From Pseudofrankia saprophytica (GTDB lineage: Bacteria; Actinomycetota; Actinomycetes; Frankiales; Frankiaceae): 64,000 nt of DNA. This document shows positions 36,205 to 44,980 of the stretch, piece after piece. The translations under genes were made by a program, and so were the position numbers. The notes under the pieces are model-generated. The model searched no databases and was not told the DNA's origin. It worked only from the letters and a program-made list of their open reading frames with translations. The stretch spans positions 613,921 through 677,920 of the forward strand of contig NZ_KI912267.1 of the NCBI RefSeq assembly GCF_000235425.2, in the 5' to 3' direction. Every line of letters starts with the position of its first letter. Within the stretch, counting starts at the first letter, position 1.

Positions 36205-37080
36205 TCAGCCGCCGGCCGCGGCCCGGATCACTTGCTGGACACGGTCACGGAATGTGACGAATTCCGGTTCCGAGCGCAGATGCTCCCGATCAGGCCGCGC
36301 ACCGAAACCGCCGTGTTCGTCGAACACGACACGTCCGGGCCGCGCACTGAAGGCCACCACCCGGGTGCCGAGGTAGACGGCCTCCTCGACGCTGTGCGTG
36401 ACGAAGATCACTGTCGTCCCGGTGGCCGCCCACACCCGCAGGATCTCGTCCTGCAGCCGCTCCCTCGTCAACGCGTCGAGCGCGGCGAACGGCTCGTCCA
36501 TCAGCAGCACCCGCGGCCGCCCGCCGAGCGCGCGGGCGATGGCCGCCCGCTGCTGCATGCCGCCGGACAGTTCGTATGGCGGCCGGTCGGCCACGTCCGA
36601 CAGGCCGACCAACGCCAGCGTCTCGTCGGCGATCTCGCGCCGCCGTGCCCGCGACGCGCCGGCCAGCCGCGGCCCGAACGCCACGTTGGACCGCACCGAC
36701 AGCCACGGGAACAGGCGGGGCTGCTGGAAGACGACACCGCGGTCCGCGCCCGGCCCCGTCACGGGCCGGCCATCGGTCGCCACCGTGCCGGCCGTCGGGG
36801 TGACGAAACCGGCGACGAGGTTGAGCAGAGTGCTCTTGCCGCACCCGGACGGGCCGATCAGGCAGACGAACTCGCCGGCGGCGATGTCCAGCGTCACGTC
36901 GTCGAGGGCCTGGCGGCGCGCGCCACGCCGGCCGAACCAGTGACCGACGCCGCTCACCGCGACCGCCGCTCCTCGCGACGGCGTCGCGGGGGCGGGCTCG
37001 GGCACGGCCGGGGCCGGGGCGGGTGCCCCGGCCCCGGCCTGGCTGCCGTCCTGGTCGGCCGCGTCAGCCGGCGAAGGCAT
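36205..37080 (-). CDS. tauB: Taurine/sulfonate ABC transporter ATP-binding protein
   Basis: 291 residues. Walker A is IGPSGCGKSTLLNLVAGF (GPSGCGKST, 76-84), Q-loop VVFQQPRLFPWLSV, signature LSGGMQQR (171-178), Walker B VLLMDEPFAALD (DEP 195-197) and the switch histidine in VIFVTHSVEEAVYLG. This is the nitrate/sulfonate/taurine (TauB/SsuB) group. The ATG at 37080 overlaps the stop of tauA by 17 bp, showing translational coupling. The first 35 residues are an unusual Ala/Pro-rich extension. Together with tauC and tauA it imports a sulfonate at the cytoplasmic membrane. Confidence 0.92.
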   Translation of the reverse strand: MPSPADAADQDGSQAGAGAPAPAPAVPEPAPATPSRGAAVAVSGVGHWFGRRGARRQALDDVTLDIAAGEFVCLIGPSGCGKSTLLNLVAGFVTPTAGTVATDGRPVTGPGADRGVVFQQPRLFPWLSVRSNVAFGPRLAGASRARRREIADETLALVGLSDVADRPPYELSGGMQQRAAIARALGGRPRVLLMDEPFAALDALTRERLQDEILRVWAATGTTVIFVTHSVEEAVYLGTRVVAFSARPGRVVFDEHGGFGARPDREHLRSEPEFVTFRDRVQQVIRAAAGG

Positions 37081-38182
37081 GGTCGAGGCTGTCGACGGCG
37101 AGACCGGCGCGCAGCGTCTCGAGCGTCGGCACCGCGTCGATCTTGTCCTGGCTCTTGAGGAACTCGGCGGCGCCGAGCAGACCGTCGGCGAACTTGCCCG
37201 GAGCCTGCGGGGTGCCAAAGTAGTCGGCGCCGCGCTGCTGGTCGCCGGTCAGGAACACCAGGCCCTTGGTCTGGGCGAGTGCCTCGTCCGGCGACAGGTT
37301 GAGCTCGGCGCCGATGTCGGCGCTCGCCTTCGCCGGGTCGGAGGCGAGCAGCTTCACGGCCTTGTCCTCCTGGCGCAGCCATTCGGCGACGACGTCCGGG
37401 TAGGCGCCGACGAACTTCTTCGTCGCGACGCCGAGGTCGAACGTCGGGTAGCCGGCCGCGGCGATCTTCGAGGAGTCGGTCAGCACGGTGCCGTTCTTCT
37501 TCAGCTCGTCCAGCGTCGGCGACCAGACGTAGGCCGCGTCGATGTCGCCGCGGGCCCAGGCGGCCTGGATGTCCGGTGGCTCCAGGTCCACCAGCTTGAC
37601 GGACGCCGGGTCGACGCCGGCGAGCTTGAGCGCGGCGAGCAGGCTGTAGTGCGAGGTCGACGCGAACGGTGTGGCGATCTTCTTGCCGGCCAGGTCCTTG
37701 ATGCTGGTGATCCCGGCGCCGTTGCGAGCGACCAGCGACTCGGCGGCACCGATCACGTCGTGGATCCACACGACCTGGTAAGGGATGTTCAGCGGCGCGG
37801 ACAGGCCGCGGGTGACCGGGCTGCTACCGGCGAGGCCGAGGTCGACGGAGCCGGCGATGACGGCGGTGTTGACGTCACCGCCGGAGTCGAACTTCGTCCA
37901 GGTGATCTTCGTGTTGGGGAACGCCGCCTCCAGCCACTTCTCGTGCTTGACGACCAGGTCGCCGTTCGGGATCGCCTGGTAGGCGATCCGGATCTGCTTG
38001 GGCGCGTTCGCCGCGGCGCCGGTCGCGCCGGCGGAGGCGCCCGCCGAGGAGCCGTCGTCGTCCGACGAGCAGGCCGCGGCGGCCAGTGTCACCGCGAGGA
38101 CCGCCGCCGCGGGCGCGGCCAGCCAGCGGCGGCCCGCCCGCCGCCCCGACTCGTGTCCGAATCTGCCGGGTCTCAGTCGCAT
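37064..38182 (-). CDS. tauA: Taurine/sulfonate ABC transporter substrate-binding lipoprotein
   Basis: About 372 residues from ATG 38182, chosen because AAGGGA precedes it; an ATG at 38227 is an alternative. The N-terminus has a basic region, then a hydrophobic core LAAPAAAVLAVTLAAAAC with a lipobox cysteine, so the protein is a surface lipoprotein. The binding fold shows QIRIAYQAIPNGDLVVKHEK, FDSGGDVNTAVIAGSVDLGL and GSSPVTRGLSAPLNIPYQVV, which are hallmarks of TauA. A 229-bp gap separates it from tauC upstream, long enough for its own promoter, while tauB overlaps its end. Confidence 0.92.
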   Translation of the reverse strand: MRLRPGRFGHESGRRAGRRWLAAPAAAVLAVTLAAAACSSDDDGSSAGASAGATGAAANAPKQIRIAYQAIPNGDLVVKHEKWLEAAFPNTKITWTKFDSGGDVNTAVIAGSVDLGLAGSSPVTRGLSAPLNIPYQVVWIHDVIGAAESLVARNGAGITSIKDLAGKKIATPFASTSHYSLLAALKLAGVDPASVKLVDLEPPDIQAAWARGDIDAAYVWSPTLDELKKNGTVLTDSSKIAAAGYPTFDLGVATKKFVGAYPDVVAEWLRQEDKAVKLLASDPAKASADIGAELNLSPDEALAQTKGLVFLTGDQQRGADYFGTPQAPGKFADGLLGAAEFLKSQDKIDAVPTLETLRAGLAVDSLDHAFAG

Positions 38183-38411
38183 CTGTCTGTCCCTTCGGTC
38201 GGTCTCCGGCCGGGTGCCGGAAGACATTTCTCGTTTTTCCCGGTGGGTGAGGTTGGGAAAGTGGGGCTCAGTGGCCGCGGAGGGTGCGGCTGTGGCGCCA
38301 GCCGAGGTCCCGGCGGGAGAACCCGCGCGCAGTCATGGCCGGCGAGGACGGGCGGCGGCTACCGGACCCGGCGGCGCGGTCGGGCGCGGCCCGCGGCGGC
38401 CCGGCAGTCGG

Positions 38412-39284
38412 TCACGCCCTGCCCCGCCAGGGGGTGGCCCAGCGCTGGATCTGGCTTAGGGCCGTGTCCAGCACGATGCCGGACAGCCCCAGCACGATGA
38501 TCCCGAGGATCACCACATCGGTCTGGTTGTAGCGCTGGGCGTCCCGGATCATGCCGCCGATGCCGGGGATGCCGTTGACGGTCTCCGCGGCCACGACCGA
38601 GGTGTACGCGACGCCGACGCCGAGCCGGATGCCGGTGAGGATCTCCGGCAGCGACGCCGGCAGGACGACGTGCCAGGTCAGCTGCAACCGGGTGGCGCCC
38701 AGTGACCGGGCGCCGTTGAGGAAGTCGCGGTGCACCCCGCCGACGGCGGCCGCGGTGGCCACGGCGACCGGCGGCATCGCCGCGATCACCAGCAGCCAGA
38801 CCTTCGGGCTCTCGTCGATGCCCAGCCAGATGATCAGCAGACTGAAGTAGGCCAGCGGCGGCAGCTGGCGCAGGAAGGTCAGCCACGGCTCCAGTGCCCA
38901 GCGGGCCACCCGCACGCCGCCGACCAGCAGGCCGAACGGCACGCCGATGACGACGCCGAGCGCCGAGCCGAGCAGGATCCGCCGCAGGCTGATCAGCAGG
39001 TGCTCGTAGAGGAAGTGACCGTTGTAGCCACGCACCCCGTCATGCGTGGTGGACGTCCGGATCAGCTGGTGCCACACCGCGGACGGGGCCGGCACGAACA
39101 CCGGGTCCCAGATCTTCAGGGCCGCGACCAGCCACCACACCCCGACGAAGAACGCCGCCGACGCCAGCACGGTCAGTGCCCGCCACGGCACGGCCAACCG
39201 TCGCCTGCGGCCGTCGGCCGCCGCGTCAGACCGCACCGGGGCCGTACCGGCCTCGGCGGCGGCTGGGGTGTCGGTGACGGCCAC
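38412..39284 (-). CDS. tauC: Taurine/sulfonate ABC transporter permease
   Basis: 290 residues, six predicted membrane helices, with the EAA cytoplasmic loop GARSLGATRLQLTWHVVLP followed by ASLPEILTGIRLGVGVAYTS, the coupling helix that contacts the ATPase. The N-terminal WRALTVLASAAFFVGVWWLV segment and the QLPPLAYFSLLIIWLGIDE stretch match TauC/SsuC permeases. Gene order on the minus strand is C-A-B, unlike the ABC order of E. coli. It is the promoter-proximal gene and lies divergent from tauD. Confidence 0.92.
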   Translation of the reverse strand: MAVTDTPAAAEAGTAPVRSDAAADGRRRRLAVPWRALTVLASAAFFVGVWWLVAALKIWDPVFVPAPSAVWHQLIRTSTTHDGVRGYNGHFLYEHLLISLRRILLGSALGVVIGVPFGLLVGGVRVARWALEPWLTFLRQLPPLAYFSLLIIWLGIDESPKVWLLVIAAMPPVAVATAAAVGGVHRDFLNGARSLGATRLQLTWHVVLPASLPEILTGIRLGVGVAYTSVVAAETVNGIPGIGGMIRDAQRYNQTDVVILGIIVLGLSGIVLDTALSQIQRWATPWRGRA

Positions 39285-39792
39285 GGTCTGGTCCTCCAGG
39301 ACGCTTCGCGGATCGACCGGTTCGCGGGTCAGGGCGGCTCGGTCGGAACAGGACGGGACAGAGCGGGACAGGGTTGACAGGGTTGACAGGGCGAGCGGGC
39401 ATGGGCGCGCCGGGGTGGTCCGGGCGGACGAGCGCCGTGCCCGGGCCGCGGACGAACCAGCGGCGGTCGCCTGGACCGCCGGGGAGGTGGGAGAGGTGCG
39501 CGGCGGCCGGCGAGGGACGCGCGGCTAGCCGGAGCGGGCGACCCGCCCTGCCCGGCGGGCGCCCAGGTTCAGCGCGCCCGGCGACAGCGCATGCGCGTCA
39601 CCCGGCACAGGTCGATGTGCCTGCGCCTGGTCGCGAGAGGCGCCGAGGCGCCTCCGGTCGCGCCGCCGGCGGGACGGTGGCCCATCCCCTGCCGCGGCGC
39701 GGCCGATTTGGTCATGGTGGGCGAGTATGGCCAGAGGGCGAACCTCCGTCAATACCTACACTTCCGGTCGACAACATAGGTAATGTGCGCCC
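39285..39792. promoter_or_regulatory. Divergent tauC-tauD control region with an inverted repeat near tauD
   Basis: This 508-bp gap should hold both tau promoters. A TACCTA (39753-39758) and TAGGTA (39777-39782) pair with an 18-bp spacer ends 10 bp before the tauD ATG, in a short AT-richer patch. It could be an operator or overlap the tauD core promoter. Sulfonate genes are normally sulfur-starvation controlled (family knowledge), but no regulator gene is adjacent. The remaining part shows no gene; 39300-39380 contains short GGGACAGG-like tandem units. Confidence 0.4.
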
Positions 39793-40695
39793 ATGCCCGC
39801 CGCGACCACTCCCGTGAGATCGACCGGCGGCGCGCTGGACCTGGAACTGGACCTGGAACCGGTCACGCCGGCACTGGGGGCACGGGTCCACGGGGTCGAT
39901 CTGGCGGGCGACCTGCCGGACGCGGTGATCGCCGCGATCGGCGCCGCGCTGGTCGAGCGCAAGGTCCTCTTCTTCCCCGCGCAGCGGCTGTCTCCGGACA
40001 GCCAGATCGCGTTCGCGCGCCGCTTCGGGGAGCTGACCGCGTCCCATCCGGTGATGGCGCCGCTCGACGACGCCCACCCGGAGCTGTGGGAGCTCGACGG
40101 CCAGGGCGGTGGCCGCTCGGACGAATGGCACACGGACGTGACCTTCGTGCGCCGCCCGCCGCTCGGCTCGGTGCTGCGCGCGGTGCGGCTGCCCCGCACC
40201 GGTGGCGACACCCTGTGGACTGACCTGCAGGCCGCGTACGACTCGCTCGCCGCGCCGGTGCGCCGGCTCGCCGACGAGCTGACCGCGCTGCACGACGGGT
40301 CCGCGGAGTTCTCCGGCTACCTGGCCGCCCGGGGCGGCGAGGGCAACGTCTGGGACGGCGAGCGCATCCGGGCGTTGGCGCCGGTCGAGCATCCGGTCGT
40401 ACGGGTGCATCCGGTGACCGGCCGGCGCGGGCTGTTCGTCAGTCCCGCGTTCACCACCCGGATCGTGGGCGTCTCGGCGGCGGAGAGCCGAGGAATCCTC
40501 GACCTGCTGTTCGCCCACCTAGCCCGGCCCGACCATCAGGTGCGCCACCGCTGGGCCGAGGGCGACGTCACGTTCTGGGACAACCGGTCGACGGCGCACT
40601 ACGCGACGTTCGACTACGGCGACTTCCGCCGGCTGATGCATCGCGTCACGATCAGGGGTGACGCCCCCGCCGGCCCCCTCGCCCCGGCCGCCTGA
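39793..40695 (+). CDS. tauD: Taurine dioxygenase-type Fe(II)/2-oxoglutarate oxygenase
   Basis: 300 residues, family length. The iron facial triad is present: His113 and Asp115 in EWHTDVTF, and His269 in NRSTAHYATFDY. Arg284 (LMHRVTIRG) should bind 2-oxoglutarate. The N-terminal GARVHGVDLAGDLPD and VLFFPAQRLSPDSQIAFARR are typical TauD. The enzyme oxidises a sulfonate such as taurine to release sulfite for sulfur supply. Its divergent placement beside tauCAB supports this role. Related TauD-fold enzymes act on alkyl sulfates or 2,4-D, so the substrate is not certain. Confidence 0.92.
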   Translation: MPAATTPVRSTGGALDLELDLEPVTPALGARVHGVDLAGDLPDAVIAAIGAALVERKVLFFPAQRLSPDSQIAFARRFGELTASHPVMAPLDDAHPELWELDGQGGGRSDEWHTDVTFVRRPPLGSVLRAVRLPRTGGDTLWTDLQAAYDSLAAPVRRLADELTALHDGSAEFSGYLAARGGEGNVWDGERIRALAPVEHPVVRVHPVTGRRGLFVSPAFTTRIVGVSAAESRGILDLLFAHLARPDHQVRHRWAEGDVTFWDNRSTAHYATFDYGDFRRLMHRVTIRGDAPAGPLAPAA

Positions 40696-40723
40696 GGCGG
40701 ACACGGGGCGCCCGCCGGGTGGC

Positions 40724-42850
40724 TCAGCCGAAGACCATGGTGATGAAGACCGCGAGGAGCGTGACCGCCGCGATGGTGGCGCGCAGGCGGCGGCGCTCGG
40801 TCGGGGTGGCCCAGGAGATGCCGCAGGCCGCGGCCACGGGCTCCGCGGCGGTGAACAGGACCGCTCCCGCCCACACGACCACGCCCAGCAGAGCCCGGTC
40901 CGGTCGCAGGCCGGCGGCGACGACCGCCGCGGCGAGCCCGGCGGCGGCGAGCGGCAAGGGCAGCAGCGGCGTCCAGGCCTCCGCGACCAGCCGCGCAGCG
41001 GCCTCGCGCCACCCGTCCCAGCGCACCCGCGAGATCCACCCGGACCGGCGCCCCGTGGGCAGTTCGAGTGCCTTCTTCCCCGGGGTCTTCTTCTCCAGGG
41101 CAGCCTTCTTCAGGGCAACCTTCTCTAGGGCCGCGCCTCGCCCAGCGGGTGCCGAGGTGACCGCCCGCGTCCTCGACACCGCCGGCGACGCCGTCGCTGG
41201 GAGCAGAGCGGACGGCGCGATGTCCGGCGCGGCGCCGGCGCCTGTCCGGCCACCGAGGAGGGCGACCCGGGCCACGGCCAGCAGCGACAACGGGATCGAG
41301 ACCAGCCAGCCCGCGAGCGCCGCCGCGGCGCCCTTCGCGCCGGTGCCGCCCGTGCCGGTCACCGCGAGGCCGAACAGCCCGGCGGCGGCCAGGTAGGGCA
41401 GGCCGAAGCCGAGCCAGCCGGCCGGTCTGGCGCCGGCCGCGAGCCGGCCGTCACCAAGGATCACCAACGCCGGCCCGAGCCACATCCCGGCCTGCGCGGC
41501 GGCCAGCAGCGGTGCCGCGGCGTCCCACAGGTAGTGCGCCCGCTGCCGGCGATCGAGGCCTGGCTTGACCAGCGGGTTGTCGAACAGGAGGATGCGCAGC
41601 CGGTCGACCGCGCGGACGACCATGAGCCGGGCGGCCGTCGCCGGCGGCCGGGCGGCCCGGGCGACGAGGATGGCCGGGTGATGGACGCTTTCCCAGCCGG
41701 CCGCGTGCAGCTCGTAGGAGGTGCGCGGCTCCTCCGTCCCGCCGCGTTCGCTGAACCCGTCGACGGTCTCGAGCGCGGCCCGGCGGTAGAGAGTGCCGCT
41801 GCCGGCGCCGGCCGCGGCACCGTCGCGGTCCCTGGCCGCGGCCACCAGACGGGCCAGCGCCGGCTCGGCCCGGTCCGGCAGCGGGCCCGGGCCGGCGGCG
41901 GCCCGCCACCCCGACGCGACCAGGCCGACGTGCGGGTCGCGCAGGTAGCCAAGCAGCTGGTGGGCGGCGTCCGGCGTGACGACGTCGCCGGCGTCGAGCA
42001 TCAGGACCGCGTCGCCGTCCGTGCGGGCGAGCGCCGCGTTGAGCAGTTCCGGCCGGCTCGGCGAGCCGTCGGCGCGCCACAGGCAGGTCACGCCGAGCCG
42101 CTCGGCGAGTGCTTCGAGCGTCCGGGTGTCGTGCCCGTCGGCGACGTCGATCCGGGTGTCGGCGACCAGGTAGGTCCGGTGTGGGTAGGAGAGGGCACGG
42201 GCCGACCGCACGGCGTGGTCGACCTCGCCGAACGGCTCGCCTCGCGCCACGACGAACACGTCCAGCGATCCGGCCGGGCTGGGGGCGCGGCGCACGAAGC
42301 GCCGGTTCACCCGGGCGGCTTGCACGGCCAGCACGGCCAGCACCAGGTAGGCGGCGACCTCCGCGGCGAGGCACACCGCCCCGGTGAGCCCGGTGCCGCC
42401 GACGTGGCTGGTCCGCCAGACCAGGTAGACCGCGCCGGTGAGGACGGCCCCGCCGCCCGCGGCCACGGGTACCGTCGCCACGAGCGCCGCGCCGTCCGTC
42501 ACCAGGTGCCAGCCCGCGCGCACGGCCGACGCCGGCGACCGGTCCACCGGCAGGGTCGCGTCCGGACGCTCGCCGGTGGCCCCGCCGGCCGGCGCCGCGA
42601 GCGCGGCGGGCTCGACCGGCTCGACCGGCTCGGCGGCCTCGACCGGCTCGGCGGCACCGGCGGCCCTGGTTGGCTTGAGGTACTTCAGGCTCCTGGCGGC
42701 CTTGGTGGTCGGCGGGGTGGTGCCGCTGTCCTTCGCCGGCTCCGCTGCCTCCGGTTCCGCCGCACGCGGGGTGGGAATGACGGCCTGTGCCCGCGCCCGG
42801 CGGGCGGCGGCCCGACGAGCGGCGTCGCGATCTGCTCCTCGGCCAGCCAT
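40724..42850 (-). CDS. Membrane glycosyltransferase family 2 protein
   Basis: 708 residues from ATG 42850, preceded by GGAAGGGG; the open part upstream is not used. Residues 1-110 are a basic, Ala/Pro/Glu-rich cytosolic tail with tandem EPVE units. Two membrane helices (about 120-180) precede a GT2 nucleotide-sugar domain: LDVFVVARGEPFGEVDHAVR, LNAALARTDGDAVLMLDAGD (DAGD 286-289 as metal site), then the acceptor-side region ERGGTEEPRTSYELHAAGWE. Further helices follow at the C-terminus, interrupted by a Lys-rich loop. The layout is that of cellulose-synthase-like processive GT2 enzymes. The QxxRW motif is replaced by a region with RRQRAHYLW, so processivity is uncertain. Confidence 0.8.
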   Translation of the reverse strand: MAGRGADRDAARRAAARRARAQAVIPTPRAAEPEAAEPAKDSGTTPPTTKAARSLKYLKPTRAAGAAEPVEAAEPVEPVEPAALAAPAGGATGERPDATLPVDRSPASAVRAGWHLVTDGAALVATVPVAAGGGAVLTGAVYLVWRTSHVGGTGLTGAVCLAAEVAAYLVLAVLAVQAARVNRRFVRRAPSPAGSLDVFVVARGEPFGEVDHAVRSARALSYPHRTYLVADTRIDVADGHDTRTLEALAERLGVTCLWRADGSPSRPELLNAALARTDGDAVLMLDAGDVVTPDAAHQLLGYLRDPHVGLVASGWRAAAGPGPLPDRAEPALARLVAAARDRDGAAAGAGSGTLYRRAALETVDGFSERGGTEEPRTSYELHAAGWESVHHPAILVARAARPPATAARLMVVRAVDRLRILLFDNPLVKPGLDRRQRAHYLWDAAAPLLAAAQAGMWLGPALVILGDGRLAAGARPAGWLGFGLPYLAAAGLFGLAVTGTGGTGAKGAAAALAGWLVSIPLSLLAVARVALLGGRTGAGAAPDIAPSALLPATASPAVSRTRAVTSAPAGRGAALEKVALKKAALEKKTPGKKALELPTGRRSGWISRVRWDGWREAAARLVAEAWTPLLPLPLAAAGLAAAVVAAGLRPDRALLGVVVWAGAVLFTAAEPVAAACGISWATPTERRRLRATIAAVTLLAVFITMVFG

Positions 42851-43429
42851 GCCCACCCCTTCCGAACAATCAGTTACACCTCGGTTGCGGACAGTAACAT
42901 TCTGTGAGATCAACATGCCCGATCCCCGCGAGCGGCCCATGACCCTGAGTCAGGTGTGGGACGGCTCTGGGCTGGCCCCCGGGCCGGGGAGGGTGGCGGA
43001 CGGCCAGGCGGGCGACCAGCGCCGCGCGAGGGGATCCACAAGAGTCGCCGGACCATTTACGATCGGGTATGGACCCGCGAGGCGCGCCCGTATCGGGCGC
43101 CGCGTCGCGTCACGTCAGCCGGGTACCTAGAGCAGGTACCGACGGCCAGGCCCGGAAACGCCCGGTAGCGGAGACATCCACTACCGGCGACCAGGCACTC
43201 GGCCGCCGGCTCGGCGTGGCTCAGGTGGGCCCTTCCACGCCGGCGCCGGCCGCCCGCTTCCGCGGATCGGCCGGGAACCACCCACGGGTGCCGTCCCGAA
43301 GGCCCACGAGGTCCGCCCGGGAGACGTTCCCGGACCCCCGACGACGGAAGGGATCATGAGCGGCTCCGGCGATACCGGCTGTAGTAGGAACCGACCCTCG
43401 CGTGTGGGAGCGCCCGCGGAGGTCGACCG
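42851..43429. other. Long leader region before the CNNM genes
   Basis: No gene is seen. The region contains a CCGGTAG/CTACCGG hairpin (43162-43187), two GGTACC palindromes near 43122-43141, and several GC-rich dyads up to the ribosome site. It must include the promoters for the GT2 gene and the CNNM operon. A structured metal-responsive leader was considered because of the downstream transport genes, but no riboswitch consensus could be matched. Confidence 0.4.
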
Positions 43430-44980
43430 TTGATCCAGGCGCTCCTTCTCGTTCTCGGTGTCCTGCTGCTCGCGGGCTGCGGGCTCTTCGTGGCCGCCGA
43501 GTTCGCGCTCGTCACGGTCGACCGGGCAAGCGTCGAGCGCGCCGCGAAGCAGGGCGACCGCGCCGCCCGCGGCACCCTGACCGCGCTGCGCTCCCTGTCC
43601 ACCCAGCTCTCCGGTGCCCAGCTCGGCATCACGCTGACCAACCTCGGCATCGGCTATCTGGCCCAGCCGGCCATCGCCGAGCTGCTCGACGGACCGGTGG
43701 CCACGCTCGGCGCGTCCGAGAAGCTGGCGGACACGCTGTCGGTGACGCTGGCACTCGTCCTCGCCACCGCGCTGACGATGGTCTTCGGCGAGCTGGTGCC
43801 GAAGAACCTGGCGCTCGCCCGCCCGCTGGGCACGGCGAAGGCCACCCAGCGCTTCCAGCGTGGCTTCACCAGGGCCACCCATCCGGTGATCGGGTTTCTC
43901 AACGGCGCGGCGAACCTGCTGCTGCACCGGTTCGGGATCAGCCCCCGCGAGGAGCTCGCCTCGGCCCGCTCGGCCCAGGAGCTGTTCTCGCTGGTCGGCC
44001 GGTCGGCCGAGCACGGCGCGTTGCCGAGGGAGACCGCGACGCTGGTCCAGCGCTCGTTGCTGTTCGGCGACCGCACAGCGCAGGACGTGATGACCCCACG
44101 GGTGCGGATGCGCTCGATCAACGCCGACGAACCAGTGTCGGCGGTGATCGCGCTGACCAGGCACACCGGCCATTCCCGTTTTCCCGTGCTGGGTGAGGAC
44201 AGCGACGACGTCGTCGGCCTGGTCCACATCAAGCACGCGGTGGCCGTGCCCGAGGAGGCCAGGACGACCACGCCCGTCCGGACCGTGATGGCCGCGGCGG
44301 TCACCGTCCCGTCGGGTACGCCGCTGGAGCCGCTGCTCGAGCAGCTGCGCGCCGGCGGCCTGCAGATGGCGATCGTCGTCGACGAGTTCGGCGGCACCGA
44401 CGGCCTGGTCACCGCCGAGGACCTGATCGAGGAGATCGTCGGCGACGTGGTCGACGAGCACGACCGGGTGAGCCCGCGAGCGGTCCGGCACCGCGACGGC
44501 AGCTGGGCGCTGTCCGGCCTGCTGCGCCCGGAGGAGGCCGAGGAGCTGACTGGCGTGCCGGTGCCGACGGACGACGCCTACCAGACGCTCGGCGGGCTGA
44601 TGTCGGCCGCGCTCGGGCGCATCCCGGCGGCCGGGGACACGGTGGAGGTCGCCGGCGTCCGCTACACCGTGGAGCGGATGGACGGCCGCCGGGTGGACCG
44701 GATCCGCCTCGATCCACCGGTGGACGGCCACTCCCACTCCCACCGGGACCACCCGGACGAGGCTGGCGATACCGGCCGCGCGGGACGCGGGCACGCGGAC
44801 ACACGTCCGTCCGGCGAGCCGCGCCCGGCGGACGGCGACGGCCATCCCACGGCCGGCTCCGGCGGCGGGCTCACCGAGGGCGACACGGTGATGGACGCCC
44901 GCCGGCCGCTGCCACCCACCCATCCGCCGCGCGACAACGGCCGGCGCAGCCACACCGCGACAGCGGACGGACGGCGATGA
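43430..44980 (+). CDS. CNNM/CorC-family transport protein with His-rich tail
   Basis: 516 residues from TTG 43430, with GGAGG seven bases before it. The N-terminal DUF21/CNNM membrane domain has LLLAGCGLFVAAEFALVTVD, AQLGITLTNLGIGYLAQPAI and LTMVFGELVPKNLALARPLG. A CBS pair follows (about 205-345; TAQDVMTPRVRM and MAIVVDEFGGTDGLVTAEDL), then a CorC_HlyC domain. Proteins of this family export or sense Mg2+/Co2+ (family knowledge). The extra C-terminal 90 residues include GHSHSHRDHPDE, a likely metal-binding His cluster, and are absent from typical members. Its stop overlaps the next start (ATGA). Confidence 0.92.
   Translation: MIQALLLVLGVLLLAGCGLFVAAEFALVTVDRASVERAAKQGDRAARGTLTALRSLSTQLSGAQLGITLTNLGIGYLAQPAIAELLDGPVATLGASEKLADTLSVTLALVLATALTMVFGELVPKNLALARPLGTAKATQRFQRGFTRATHPVIGFLNGAANLLLHRFGISPREELASARSAQELFSLVGRSAEHGALPRETATLVQRSLLFGDRTAQDVMTPRVRMRSINADEPVSAVIALTRHTGHSRFPVLGEDSDDVVGLVHIKHAVAVPEEARTTTPVRTVMAAAVTVPSGTPLEPLLEQLRAGGLQMAIVVDEFGGTDGLVTAEDLIEEIVGDVVDEHDRVSPRAVRHRDGSWALSGLLRPEEAEELTGVPVPTDDAYQTLGGLMSAALGRIPAAGDTVEVAGVRYTVERMDGRRVDRIRLDPPVDGHSHSHRDHPDEAGDTGRAGRGHADTRPSGEPRPADGDGHPTAGSGGGLTEGDTVMDARRPLPPTHPPRDNGRRSHTATADGRR

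Noticed and set aside
42851..43429. Mg2+ (M-box) or Mn2+ riboswitch before the CNNM genes
   Set aside because: Hairpins exist, but no conserved core of either riboswitch class could be matched by eye.
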